DNA from: Zantedeschia hybrid cultivar | Taxonomy: Eukaryota; Streptophyta; Magnoliopsida; Alismatales; Araceae | DNA: 64,000 bases | Reading direction: 5' to 3' | Assembly: GCA_030544215.1 (NCBI GenBank) | Contig: JARZZO010000014.1 | Span: 42,685,734-42,749,733 of the forward strand | Shown: positions 20,559-30,369 of the stretch, piece by piece | Numbering within the stretch: the stretch's first letter is position 1 | How the letters are laid out: each line of letters opens with the position of its first letter | Made by a program: the position numbers and the translations under genes | Notes under the pieces: model-generated | The model's database searches: none | The model's input: the letters and a program-made list of their open reading frames with translations, nothing else | Told to the model about the DNA's origin: nothing

Positions 20559-21663
20559 CGGAGCTGGAACATAAGATTTTGACGAGGCTGTCAAGGCTTA
20601 TGACTTCATTAAGAATGAAGATGAGCCTTGTGTGTACAAGAAGACCAGTGGGAGTGCAGTCACTTTTCTAGTTCTTTACGTAGATGACATACTACTCATT
20701 GGGAATGATGTAGCTATGATGTCATCAGTAAAGGTCTGGCTGTCGAAAAACTTCTCCATGAAGGATTTGGGAGAAGCATCCTACGTATTGGGAATACGGA
20801 TCTATAGAGATAGATCAAAGAGAATGCTTGGAATGACTCAATCCTTGTACATAGATACCATAGTCAAAAGATTTGGCATGGAAAATTCCAAGAGAGGTTT
20901 CATACCGATGAGACATGGAATTAATCTCTCAAAGGAGCAGTCTCCTAAGACTCCTGATGAGAGGGCATTCATGGATAGAATACCCTATGCCTCTGCCATA
21001 GGATCTATCATGTATGCCATGCTATGTACACGGCCTGATGTTGCATTTGCTCTAAGTGTTACGAGCAGATTTCAAGCTGATCCAGGCGAAGAGCACTGGA
21101 AGGCAGTGAAATGTATCCTTAAGTACTTAAGAAGAACTAAGGATATGTTTCTTGTCTATGGAGGAGGTGACTTGAAACTGCGAGGCTTTACTGACTCGAG
21201 TTTCCAGTCAGATCCAGATGATAGCAAGTCAACATCTGGATTCGTGTTTACTTTGAACGGAGGTGCAGTGTGCTGGAAGAGTTCCAAGCAAGTAACCACT
21301 GCAGATTCGACCACTGAAGCTGAGTACATCGCTGCAGCTGAAGCCGCCAAGGAAGCAGTGTGGTTGAAGAAATTCATCACCGACCTCGGCGTAGTTCCCA
21401 GCATCTCTGAGCCTGTTCCACTGTTGTGCGACAACAATGGAGCGATTGCACAAGCGAAAGAGCCACGGTCTCATCAGAAATCGAAGCATATTCTGAGGCG
21501 CTTTCACCTTATCAGAGAGATCATATCAAGAGGAGATGTAGTAGTGGAAAGAGTTCCATCAGTCGACAATGTAGCAGATCCACTGACAAAGCCGTTGGCT
21601 CAAATTGTGTTTGAGCGTCACCTAGAGTCTATGGGCTTATTGTATAAAGGTGATTGGCTTTAG
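20439..21663 (+). pseudogene. Copia-2 3' half of RT and RNase H
   Basis: Begins inside RT (LEEEVYMIQPEGF) in the arm of the inverted repeat. One extra T at about 20577-20580 shifts the frame. From 20632 it is open for 343 residues to TAG 21661-21663. Landmarks are catalytic YVDD (about 20680), RPDVAFALSVTSRFQ (about 21033), the TEAEYIAAAEAAKEAVWLKK helix of RNase H (about 21312), CDNNGAIAQAKEP (about 21427) and DPLTKPL near the end. The RNase H frame looks intact. A PPT and LTR follow directly, so this is the authentic 3' end. Confidence 0.88.
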
Positions 21664-21677
21664 TCTAAGTGGGAGAT

Positions 21678-23229
21678 TGTTAGTTTAGGTGACCTACAAG
21701 CCAATCTAACAATATAAATCTCGTTCATTATTAATAAAATGGCATAATATTCATTATGTGTAAATCGCGTTAATTATCGTTTCATAATGAAGTCCGTGAA
21801 TATGTGCTATGGTGATCAGATTATGATGAGATCATACTAATGAGACTGATCACTTAAACACACATATTCTTAATCGTTCCTAGTCGGAGGATATCCAAGA
21901 AGGACATCGGATATCCGGTTAGACTAGTACAGATTACTCCTGCTCATATGATGAGGGTGACTGGTCTCATAAGTCACTTGTATGGAGACACTAAGGCGAA
22001 TATGTAGGTGCTCATTGGAGAATGAGTTCACTGAACTGATCCGACTGAATCGCTGGATGGTATTGTACCTTACTGTCAACCAGCTTGATTCTATTGTCGC
22101 AGTTGCGTGGATGGTCCTCGGACCTGAGACACCAAGGACACCTTGGCGGTGGACTTCTGTACTTTGACCTTGGTCTACGAATCTCTAGCCATGGGATTCT
22201 AATACGCCAAGGATTGGGTGCAGCGGAATACCGTCGAAGGGAATTGTGTGTCAATAAGGAATCATTCGCTCTCGGTACTTAGAGAGAGAATGCTCTAGGA
22301 AGGATGCGCGGAAGTCCCTGGCCAGGGCGGACGATAATATCGGAAAAGGAGTTTTCCGATATTCATCAGCGGCATCCAATCCAAGTGAGTCGACCGGCTA
22401 GGGTTTGACAGCTCGCCATGCCCTGAGTTGACTCGAGAGCATTGTACGAATGAAGGATTATATCCACGCGGTAACTGTCGACGGAAAGGTTCCAAGAGCG
22501 GGTTACTTAACCCCAAATACCTTCCGGGTTCACACGGTGTTGCTTGGCACCCAACGTGATCGGAGGCCCGGTCGAATTCGATGTGCGACATCAATTCGAT
22601 TGATTAATTGATTAATAAAGGGTTATTAATTATTTAATAAAGCCAGTTAGGAGTCACTGGGCTTACTGGGCCATTAACTGGACTGGTACTTGGGCCTAGA
22701 GGGTCACACGCAAATGATTCTCAAGGCGATGGATAAATAAGTGGGTTTTATACAAATCGGGGGTTTTTGTGAAAAACCGCGCGGTTAGTATAAAACATAG
22801 CGAACGGGCTGAGCAGGCCAAGCTGCTGCTAACCCTGGCCGCCCCTCCTCAGTTTCTGTCTTCCTCTGGAGTCCAGGCAGATCCAGATCTGCTCCGCCGC
22901 TTCTCCGAATCCCATTCGACGGGAAATCGTCCGCGCACTGCAGCGATCATTGCGGCGACCAGCGGAGGCTTCGCGGGCTGCGAAGAACAACGAACTCGAG
23001 GATATCCGTCGCGGGGAGGATCGCGTGGACTTCGCTAGAGGCTGGGCGCTTGCGCGGCTTGCGGTGTCACACCGACGGAACCGAATGGCTGCGGATTCGA
23101 ATCCGCACACGGTGAGAACTTCGATAATCCGATTATCGTATTTTAGTTCTTCGAAACGGGAAACGGATCGCTATAAAATTTTTATTTTCCGCTGCGTGAG
23201 CGATCTGGAGAAACCGAGAAAACCCAACA
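21678..23229 (+). repeat. Copia-2 3' LTR
   Basis: TGTTAGTTTAGG to AACCCAACA, 1552 bp, preceded by the polypurine stretch AAGTGGGAGAT (21668-21677 region) and followed by CCAAG. A TATA box is at 22789-22796. ORFs inside are on both strands and look like chance. Confidence 0.8.
22789..22796 (+). promoter_or_regulatory. TATA box in Copia-2 LTR
   Basis: TATAAAAC about 1.1 kb into the LTR, followed by GC-rich sequence. Confidence 0.45.
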
Positions 23230-23234
23230 CCAAG
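23230..23234. other. CCAAG flank (right, Copia-2)
   Basis: Matches 15386-15390 and, in the duplicated copy, 16181-16185. Read as a target site duplication. Confidence 0.75.
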
Positions 23235-24065
23235 TACCAGTAACCCAAAGTTAGCAAGATCCACGTTTCTCCTCCAGCCGCCAACTCCCAGCAGCAGCCG
23301 GCCTGCTCCCACGTTGGTGAAGCAGCAGCTCCACACGGCCTTCAGCTTCTCCACGCAGCAGCTCCTGCTGCACCTCCAAGCTGTATGCACCTGAAGCTCC
23401 CAAGCAAGTCCACGTGCAAGCCATCTCCCAAACTCCTTCAGCATCCTTCCAGCAAGCCCTTCTCCAACAGCTCCAAGCTTCTCCACGTGTTGCCCATGCA
23501 CGTAGCCGACAGTGTCCACTGTGCCAGCAAAGCCCCAAACATATTGTTATTCTGTTTTCTCTCTTCTCTATTAGTGTAGAATTAGTTTAATTGTTTAGGA
23601 TTAATTATTTTTTATTTGATATTTTGTTTATTTAGTTTAAGAATATTAAATCATAACTTTGTAATTTGTTTCGTAATTTTTAGATAATTAATAAGTTGCA
23701 TAGTTAAATTTCAATATCTTCGTTATAATTTTTAGTTGTGTTTATTTATTATTATTATGTTTTTTATATTGTTTGTGTTTAATTTTTGAAAAAGAAAAAA
23801 AAAAGAGTTATTTAATTCAAGCAATTATATTTTTGGGTAACATTAGTTAATTGCGTTTTAGTTTAATTAAGTAGTTAGTTTATTTGAATTTTCACTTATT
23901 TTTAGATTAACTAAAGTCCAAAGTTTTCAAAGTTAAAATTCTATCTCCCTGTGGATCGACTCGGACTCACCGCTATTAATTTCCAAGATTTGATTTGAGT
24001 GAGCCGGATAAATTTAGATTGAACGTTTTCATGAGTGTTTAACGACGCACAATTTGAAACGATCA
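23235..24065 (+). repeat. Athila-1 3' LTR, piece 3 (R/U5 end)
   Basis: Begins with the same CAGC/CTCC-rich composition that piece 2 had, then turns AT-rich. It ends with a block closely matching the inner end of the Athila-2 5' LTR (CCCTGTGGAT, GACTCGGACT, GAGCCGGATAAATTTAGATTG, TTAACGAC, final ATCA). ORFs in the GC-rich part are not credible genes. Confidence 0.75.
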
Positions 24066-24512
24066 CTTGTATCTGTATTATTGCACTTGTGGGTGTGTGA
24101 GTGGGAGCCGGAGGATCGGATGATCCCTACTGAGCCCAATTCTAGTGTGGCTCACTCCCTGCGGTTTCAGGTGTGGACCTCTTGGCGAGTGGAGGCGTGG
24201 TGTTCTCATTGGTGTGCGGACCAGCAACTATCTCAGTTCCAGGGTATGCCCCGATGTTGTTGTACTTTGCTTCTACCTGTACTTATTTAATTCTTTGGAC
24301 CATGTAATTATTGTTGGACTGTGTACGGATATTATTAATTTCCTTCCTACACACTTGTAATTTCCTTAAAGTCCGTGTGATTGTTATATTTAGCCTTGTT
24401 TAACGCTTACTCCTCCAGACGTGTGTATGAGATCCGGGTGTGAGACCGTGGATAATGATTCGACACCGATTTAGTGATCGGGTTTCCGATCATAAGGTGG
24501 CGGGTCGTTACA
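24066..24512 (+). mobile_element. 3' end of a chromovirus-like LTR (fragment)
   Basis: Contains CCCTACTGAGC, a later TTTCAGG, and the terminal GGCGGGTCGTTACA. This layout is typical of the downstream part of plant chromovirus LTRs and is comparable to 63785-63830. The upstream part is missing, so Athila-1 most likely inserted into this LTR, and its left part would be outside the window. It directly abuts the broken Athila-2 LTR at 24513. Confidence 0.5.
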
Positions 24513-24860
24513 CGTTATTCCTGGGATTTGAACTCGGGTCACTTTAATGGGCACCAACTAGTCCAACCAATTGCGCCACATGTTCATTATGTCCTATTCA
24601 CACAAAATAATTTAAAATTAGATTTATGTGGTGAACAGAATAACAATTATGTTCAAATAAAATTATTACATATCCCGGCTTTGTCGAAAACCCACAAATG
24701 CGCTACACTCAGTTTTTCACATGAAATGACGATATTTTTAACTCGGAATTCAACAAAATTGGTGTCGTTGGAAAGTGTACAAAATTATCTATCATCACAT
24801 AAAATCATGAGTGTAATGTATAATTTTAATTAATTAATGCTCAAAAATATGTAATTATCA
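24513..24860 (-). repeat. Athila-2 3' LTR (truncated)
   Basis: Aligns with 30024-30369, with few substitutions. Homology stops sharply at 24512/24513. The LTR start (reverse strand) is TGATAATTACATA. Confidence 0.88.
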
Positions 24861-26238
24861 CACTGTCCAACTTAATTATTGCTAGTCCCTTAACAATGCA
24901 AATAATGAAACATTAGGACTACAATGATCTTTAAAAAGTCATGCTTCATTTAAAGGTTATCTGTCACAAATAATTATATGATATTCATTTAGTTAAGTTA
25001 AAGTTCTCATTTTTCTCACTACATTTGGGGTTCCGACAAGTGATTGTGCATAAAAATTGGCATGATTTAAAGTTCATTTCCACCCTTTTTAGTACATCAT
25101 CGCCTTTACTGACCCTTGGGTTAAAACTACCTAGAGGAGGGAAGAGAAAAAAAAGTTTCTTGATCAGACGGTAAGGATCGCTTTTCAGCTCTCGCCCCAA
25201 CACAACACTTTCAGGACTTGGTCTTAATTTGATATGAGGGACTTTTAAATTAGCGCGGCTTTTTTTTTTATTTAATTGCGCTCTTTGCCTTTGAGAGTGC
25301 GTACTTTTTGCTACTCTCTTTAATTTGCCCGATGGGGGGTGCGTACTTTTTACCACCTGCCTTCCTTTGGCTTTTTCAAAGCATTTTTGCTATTTGTCAT
25401 TTAGTTTACATGCTTACAATTGTCCCTTTTTGCTGACCGCCTCCTTAAGTGTTGAGTGGTGTGGTCTCCTATTACGAATCCCGACCTTCCTTTCGTTCAA
25501 CCCAAAGAAAAAAAAACAGAATAGGTAGTCCTACTCTTTAGGTTAATTCTAGCAATTTTCCACTTTCAAGTCCACTCACCTTAAATTGCCGTGTGTGTGT
25601 GAAAATCATCCATGTCGTGGCTCCTTATGGAATGGGGAATATTTCGAACTTCTTAAGCTTTGTCTAACTTACTAACACAAAATTGATTTGTTTAGAGATC
25701 CCTTAATCAAGCATGATTTTATGAAAGCTTAAGTGGGGTGTGAAAAAGAATTTTTGAAAACTTTTGAGCATTTTTATCTATGAAAAACATAAGCTTTCTT
25801 CGAAAGATTTAACAATCATACACAAAATAGTTGCTCCCCCCAACTTAAATAACATTGTCCTCAATGGCATAAGAAATATGAAAGAGTTACAGCCAAAAAG
25901 AGTCAGGGAAGGAGAGATACAACCTGGGGTGTCAACGATTTTTAATCCACTTTACGTCCAAGACAACTGCCACCTATAAAGAAAATAAAAAAAAATGACT
26001 TATTAAATTAATCTAACAACTTTGGGTTGCCTCCCAATAAGCGCTAAGTTTAACGTCTTCAGCCAGATGCAATGTGCACACTATCCAATGCCTACTAGCA
26101 CAAATTTCAGTGCATGCATTTTGAAGTTTGTTGGTTGGAGTGCACTTAACATTGCATGTAGCTGATGAGTCAGAATGTTATCATTGAGATTCCAAAGAAA
26201 AGAATTTTTCAACATGGTCAATAGGATATTGGTTCTAC
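24861..26238 (-). other. Athila-2 3' non-coding region
   Basis: Contains the reverse complement of the conserved Athila blocks: the twin 17-nt motif (25298-25314, 25340-25356), an internal polypurine-like tract near 25835-25850, and the hairpin block near 26025-26060. The tract before the LTR reads AAGTTGGACAGTG on the reverse strand, where Athila-1 has an uninterrupted G6 run, so it is degenerate. No gene seen. Confidence 0.65.
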
Positions 26239-27114
26239 TTAATTCATAGGCCATGTCAACCACGTACCCCACTTCTTTTCCTTGATTGAACTGAAGATTT
26301 GATCCCCTAGAAAAATATCAAAATTTCCCAAAATGATGGGGCATTGATTCAATGTAGGGGATGATCCAATGTCGAAGATGAGGAAATCAACAAATATGTG
26401 GCTCCTATCCACCTGAATAAGAGTATCTTGGATCATGTCATGTGGCTGCTTAATGAAATGATCAATTGACTGCAAAGCAACCGACATGCGCTTTAATTTG
26501 TGGATTCCAAATTTATCAAAGATAGAGACTGAGAACATGTTCAGTTTGGCCTCAAGTTTCAATAAAATATAGTAAAGATTGATGTTATCGATATTGTAAG
26601 AATTGAGTTGGGCAACACATTGAGTTTCTTTGAGAAAATGGCTGTTGATGTGGACTTGGTCCAATAATTCCATCATCTCCTTGAGTCGGGCCAGCTTTTG
26701 GAGGCTATTAGGCTTAGAGTCTCTAACACTCGGGGAGGGAATTATGGGTAGGCACAAGCTCAGGTTCTCACTAGACTCCTTCTCATCCCCGTCATCTCCC
26801 CCCAACTTACCCTCTATAGGCACTACCTGATGATTATCCAGGTCTATGGATTGAGTTTCCTCCTGATACAACTCCTTAAAATTATCCACTTTCTCCACTG
26901 GGAAGCAGAAATATTTAAGATCCAGACTAATGTGTGTATTTAGTTCCTCTATGGAAAATAGAAAGTGTTCAAAGTCCGGATCAATATCACGCAAATCACT
27001 CACTTCTCCTTCTCCTTTTTCCTTCAAGCTCTTCTCAGGAGAAATAGGTGTAATCATGGATTCGCCTTGTTGGTCAGTCTGAGGGTTCTCCATATTCTCT
27101 CTTCCACTTGGCAT
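26239..27114 (-). pseudogene. Athila-2 protease-like ORF, catalytic motif missing
   Basis: An open frame of 291 residues from ATG (27114). The N-terminal half is acidic and shows no known domain. The last third resembles the Athila protease region downstream of the active site: FDKFGIHKLKRMSVALQ, then FVDFLIFDI, then NQCPIILGNFDIFLGDQIF, compared with the blocks at 1405-1630 in Athila-1. The D-x-G-A active-site block is replaced by unrelated sequence, so it cannot be a protease. The frame is long and clean, which could mean that this non-autonomous family still makes a protein. Confidence 0.6.
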
Positions 27115-27419
27115 AACTCTTCCAAATTATCCACTTTCTCTATTGGGAAGAAAAAATATTCGAGGTTCGGACTAGTATGTGTATTTACTTCCGCTGTGGA
27201 GAACATAAAGTGCTCAAGGTCCGAATTAACCTCTATTAGATCACTTACTTCCCCTTCTCCTTTTCTATCACTTAAGCTTTCCTCAGGACAGACATGTATA
27301 ATCATAGATGCATCTTGTTGACCAGTCTCAGGATTTTTCATGGATTTATTCATGCTAGCATTCCCTATTCTCACCTGATACAACTCCTTAAGATTCTCTC
27401 CGTTTCTAAGATCAGGCAT
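27115..27419 (-). pseudogene. Athila-2 duplicated segment of the acidic ORF
   Basis: A diverged copy of the next segment: SDLIEVNSDLEHFMFSTAEV here corresponds to SDLRDIDPDFEHFLFSIEEL in the adjacent ORF. It is in a different frame from the ORFs on both sides, so the duplication broke the reading frame or has decayed since. DNA blocks are about 26860-27060 and 27120-27300. Confidence 0.6.
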
Positions 27420-27483
27420 GATGTGACCATTTCCGGGTTGAGCTATTTCAAGTTGAATTTGTGAGTTGATTTGTTGGTCAAAA

Positions 27484-28146
27484 TCAGGTGAAAAAGATTG
27501 CAGATTTAATGGGCTTGCTAAGCACTTTTTCTAAATCCATCCTTAGATTAGTTTCAGTCAAACAGTCAACTAAGGCATGCATTCTACTAATGGTTTGTTG
27601 TTGGGCCAAGACTATTTGTTCCAATTGCATGAATTGATCATCCTGAAGATGTGGATAACTGGGCTGATAATCAGACTGCGAAGAATAAGAATATGTCAAA
27701 TAATCTGATTGGAAGCAAGGTGGACAAGAGCTTGCGGACAATGGATAATCAGAGTGTCGATGATTGTGGGACAAACTACTAGAGTAGACTTGGAATTGGG
27801 CCCAATCTGAGAAGTCTTGGATAGCTAGACTTGGAGCATGGGCCTGTTGAGGTGGAAATTGAAGAGCAGATGGGGTATCATAATGGTCCTGATTGGCCCA
27901 AATGGGTCATCTCTCTTGATAGGTAAATAATTGTGTGGGAGATGAGGATGGTTCTGGGCCCAAAACTAGAAATTGATCAATTGTGTGGGCCAAGTTGTCT
28001 AGCTTATCTAATCTGTGAGCCAAATCCATATTAGGTGGTGGAGGGAAAGGTGTGATGGTATTAAGACATGGGTCAAGAAATTGGTTCATTTGAGTCCACT
28101 CCATGTTGAAAATCTTTTTTTTTTTTTTTTTTTTATTATGGCGCAA
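27484..28146 (-). pseudogene. Athila-2 gag-like remnants
   Basis: Two frame-compatible pieces. 27907-28146 holds NMDLAHRLDKLDNLAHTIDQ. 27484-27774 has a Tyr/Ser/Gln-rich region followed by QLEQIVLAQQQTISRMHALV, which resembles the Gln-rich helix of Athila-1 Gag (QLQQLILTQQQSIAKLESQM). No zinc knuckle is visible. Both pieces share the frame of the protease-like ORF downstream. Confidence 0.6.
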
Positions 28147-28999
28147 ACAAGTTAGAACACAATTATTCCTAAGACAACTATGGTTAAACTAGCCTACATG
28201 ATGTGTTTCTCACAAATTAATTTATGTTTAATTCAAGTCCACTCTCACAATTATCAATTGGCCAGGTAAGAGGTGGGGTGATGGGAGGCTCCCCTTACTT
28301 TCGTAGGGACCTAATTAAAGAACCACCGACCCACTTAGGCATTTGCCATTTGACCTCTAACCTTAGACATCGGTCTCCAAAAGTGATAGTGGGCTCAAGC
28401 TAGGCCCAAATCTCATTGTGAACCCTAGATTGAATTCCTACTCACTTTCAATAGGCTTGGGTTAGTGAAAAAGTGTAAGGGATGGTTGTTTTTGGGCCAA
28501 AGAAGGATAATCAAATCCCCACCTTATTTTGTTAATGGACTTGCCCTTAAGATATTTTTATGTGAAGTGCACAACCAATTCAAACAAGGAGTTCTATGCA
28601 ATCATGGAAATGTATGAACATGGTGTTTAAGGAAGGTAGAAATCTCACCTTCTCCCCCGCAATCTTCAACAAAATGGAAATTTATAAGAAAGGAAACAGT
28701 CATGACCTAAATATAGACAATTTCTAATCTTAGAATGAAGATTTTTATTTATTTGGACTTCTTATATTTTTTTTTTAATTAATGGAAAGTTAACTATGTT
28801 AGGAAACTAACTAAAAAGGAAATTAAAAAGAAAGGCAAGTTGGAACAAACTCACCAGGGGGGGAAGATTTTTATTTCCCTTTTTTTTTTTTTTCAATTCT
28901 CACCCCTTTTTTTTTTTTTATACCTACAAAAGAAAAAGAAAAAGTGTTAGCATGGATATTTACAATGAATCCAAAATTATCAAAACTAAAAATCTAATT
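28147..28999 (-). other. Athila-2 leader
   Basis: No gene. Several homopolymer runs: T-rich at about 28117-28135, 28878-28894 and 28908-28920. These may include sequence-length errors. Confidence 0.5.
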
Positions 29000-29000
29000 C

Positions 29001-29016
29001 TCCGGCAACAGCGCCA
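29001..29016 (-). promoter_or_regulatory. Athila-2 primer binding site (Asp-tRNA type)
   Basis: On the reverse strand TGGCGCTGTTGCCGGA begins six bases after the LTR. It matches the usual Athila primer site, complementary to the 3' end of plant tRNA-Asp, with one change (GCC to GCT). Confidence 0.75.
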
Positions 29017-29021
29017 AAAAT

Positions 29022-29702
29022 TGATAGCTTAAGATTGTGTCGTTAAAAATCAAAACTAACAATCTAAATTAATCGGCTCATTAAAATTGAATTTTAAACA
29101 ATAGCAATTGTAAGTCCGACTCGAATCCACAGGGAAATAGATTTTTAAAGTTGAAAACTTTAGATTTTTTTAGAGAAAAAATAGAAAAGAAAGATGGAAC
29201 ATGATGATTTAATAAATAACAATTGAAACTAATCGGACTGGCTATGAACTCACAAAAGGAGCACCCCTAAACAAGAATAATCAGACCATCTACTGAACTA
29301 AGACTACTTCTAAAATACTAATTATAAGTTGAATATAAAGTTTGAGTAGTATCCACAGAAGAAAAAATAAAAGTTGTAGAACGAAAAGAGGGAGAAAAGA
29401 TAATTGTTTTCAAATGAGCTATTGTCATTCGTTAACAAAATTATATAAAATTTTACAAAGACATTGAAAATGAAAAAATAACATGACTTTCATAAGAAAA
29501 ATTTTACAGAAAATATTCTAACTACAGTGTAACATGGATAACTCAAAAACTAGAGAGAGAAGCGATGGAGAGAGAAAACTGGTGCTTGCAGCCGTCGTCG
29601 CCCTTCACGTGAATCCTTGGCAGTCCTGGACTCCTTCCAGTGGTCAGTTGCAGTGCCTCGAGTCCACCTCCAGCCCCTAGCAGCCGCTGGTTTGAAAGAG
29701 AT

Positions 29703-29735
<33 letters not shown>

Positions 29736-30369
29736 AAAGCTAGAAAGAGAGAGGGGGGGTGCTACAGTACCGCGGGTACTGTAGCAGAGAGGGAAAAAAA
29801 AAGTGAGAGATAAAGGGAGAGAAGGTAAGAGGGAGAAGAAGAAGTTAAAAATAAAGAAGGGTTTGGATCTTTTAAAAAGAGAAGGAGAGAGAGAAAAGGA
29901 AAGGGTAAAAGAAGGCTGGCGGCTGCTCCTTGTGGCTTCCTTGGAGAAGAAGTTAGGGCATCCTTCTTATTGATTTTCTTGCCCAAAATGCCCTTACATT
30001 TATCCCGTGCACAAAAATAAACGATATTCCTGGGATTTGAACTCGGGTCACTCCAATGGGCACCAACTAGTCTAACCAACTGCGCCACATGTTCTTTATG
30101 TCTTGTTCACACAAAATAATTTAAAATTAGATTTATGTAGTAAACAGAATAATAATTATGTTCAAATAAAATTATTATATATCTCGGCTTTGTCGAAAAT
30201 CCACAAATATGCTACACTCAGTTTTTCACATGAAATGACGATATTTTTAACTCGAAATTCAACAAAATTGGTGTCGTTGGAAAGTGTACAAAATTTTCTA
30301 TCATCACATAAAATCATAAGTGTAATGTATAATTTTAATTAATTAATGCTAAAAAATATGTAATTATCA
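29022..30369 (-). repeat. Athila-2 5' LTR
   Basis: 1348 bp, reverse strand TGATAATTAC to GCTATCA. Contains a GA microsatellite (about 29705-29732). Its outer 346 bases match the truncated 3' LTR at 24513-24860. Confidence 0.85.

Larger units (their letters stand above)
15391..23229 (+). mobile_element. Copia-2: rearranged Ty1/copia mosaic flanked by CCAAG
   Basis: The flanks are CCAAG at 15386-15390 and 23230-23234. The right end is a normal LTR (21678-23229), but the left end is the inside of a gag gene, not an LTR. From left to right it holds gag and leader in reverse (partly duplicated), an AT-rich tract, protease-integrase-RT(5' half) in reverse, then RT(3' half)-RNase H-LTR forward. Inverting each reversed block in place would restore the normal order. 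Adjacent blocks overlap by about 58 bp and about 118 bp. This suggests template switching during reverse transcription or a later rearrangement. The leader and AT-rich part may derive from a related element rather than the same copy. Confidence 0.7.
1..24065 (+). mobile_element. Athila-1: Ty3/gypsy Athila-type LTR retrotransposon, 5' end outside window
   Basis: The order is gag, protease, RT, RNase H, integrase, a long 3' non-coding stretch, a polypurine tract and a 3' LTR. That order and the motif set match the Athila lineage of plant Ty3/gypsy elements. The LTR starts TGATAA at 6000 and ends GATCA at 24065. Two copia elements (6667-14560 and 15391-23229) sit inside it, each bounded by 5-bp target duplications, so its three pieces add up to about 2.3 kb. 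The last 110 bases closely resemble the inner end of the Athila-2 5' LTR (rev. comp. of 29022-29140), including the CCCTGTGGAT and TTAACGAC stretches, which supports joining the pieces. The 5' LTR and the target duplication partner (24066-24070 would be CTTGT) lie outside the window. Confidence 0.85.
24513..30369 (-). mobile_element. Athila-2: non-autonomous Athila-type element, 3' LTR truncated
   Basis: Reads on the reverse strand: 5' LTR 30369-29022, primer site, leader, gag-like and protease-like frames, long 3' non-coding region, then 3' LTR from 24860. There is no trace of RT, RNase H or integrase. The shared hairpin, twin 17-nt motif and polypurine-like tract link it to Athila-1. Such elements depend on enzymes from related full copies. 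The 3' LTR keeps only about 350 of about 1350 bases because a chromovirus-like LTR abuts it. Confidence 0.85.

Noticed and set aside
21678..23229. ORFs of 60-99 codons in the Copia-2 LTR
   Set aside because: Overlapping on both strands, no motifs, inside a defined LTR.
21678..23229. The AT-rich block 17150-18420 as the second LTR of Copia-2
   Set aside because: No shared start, end or internal stretch with 21678-23229 in either orientation.
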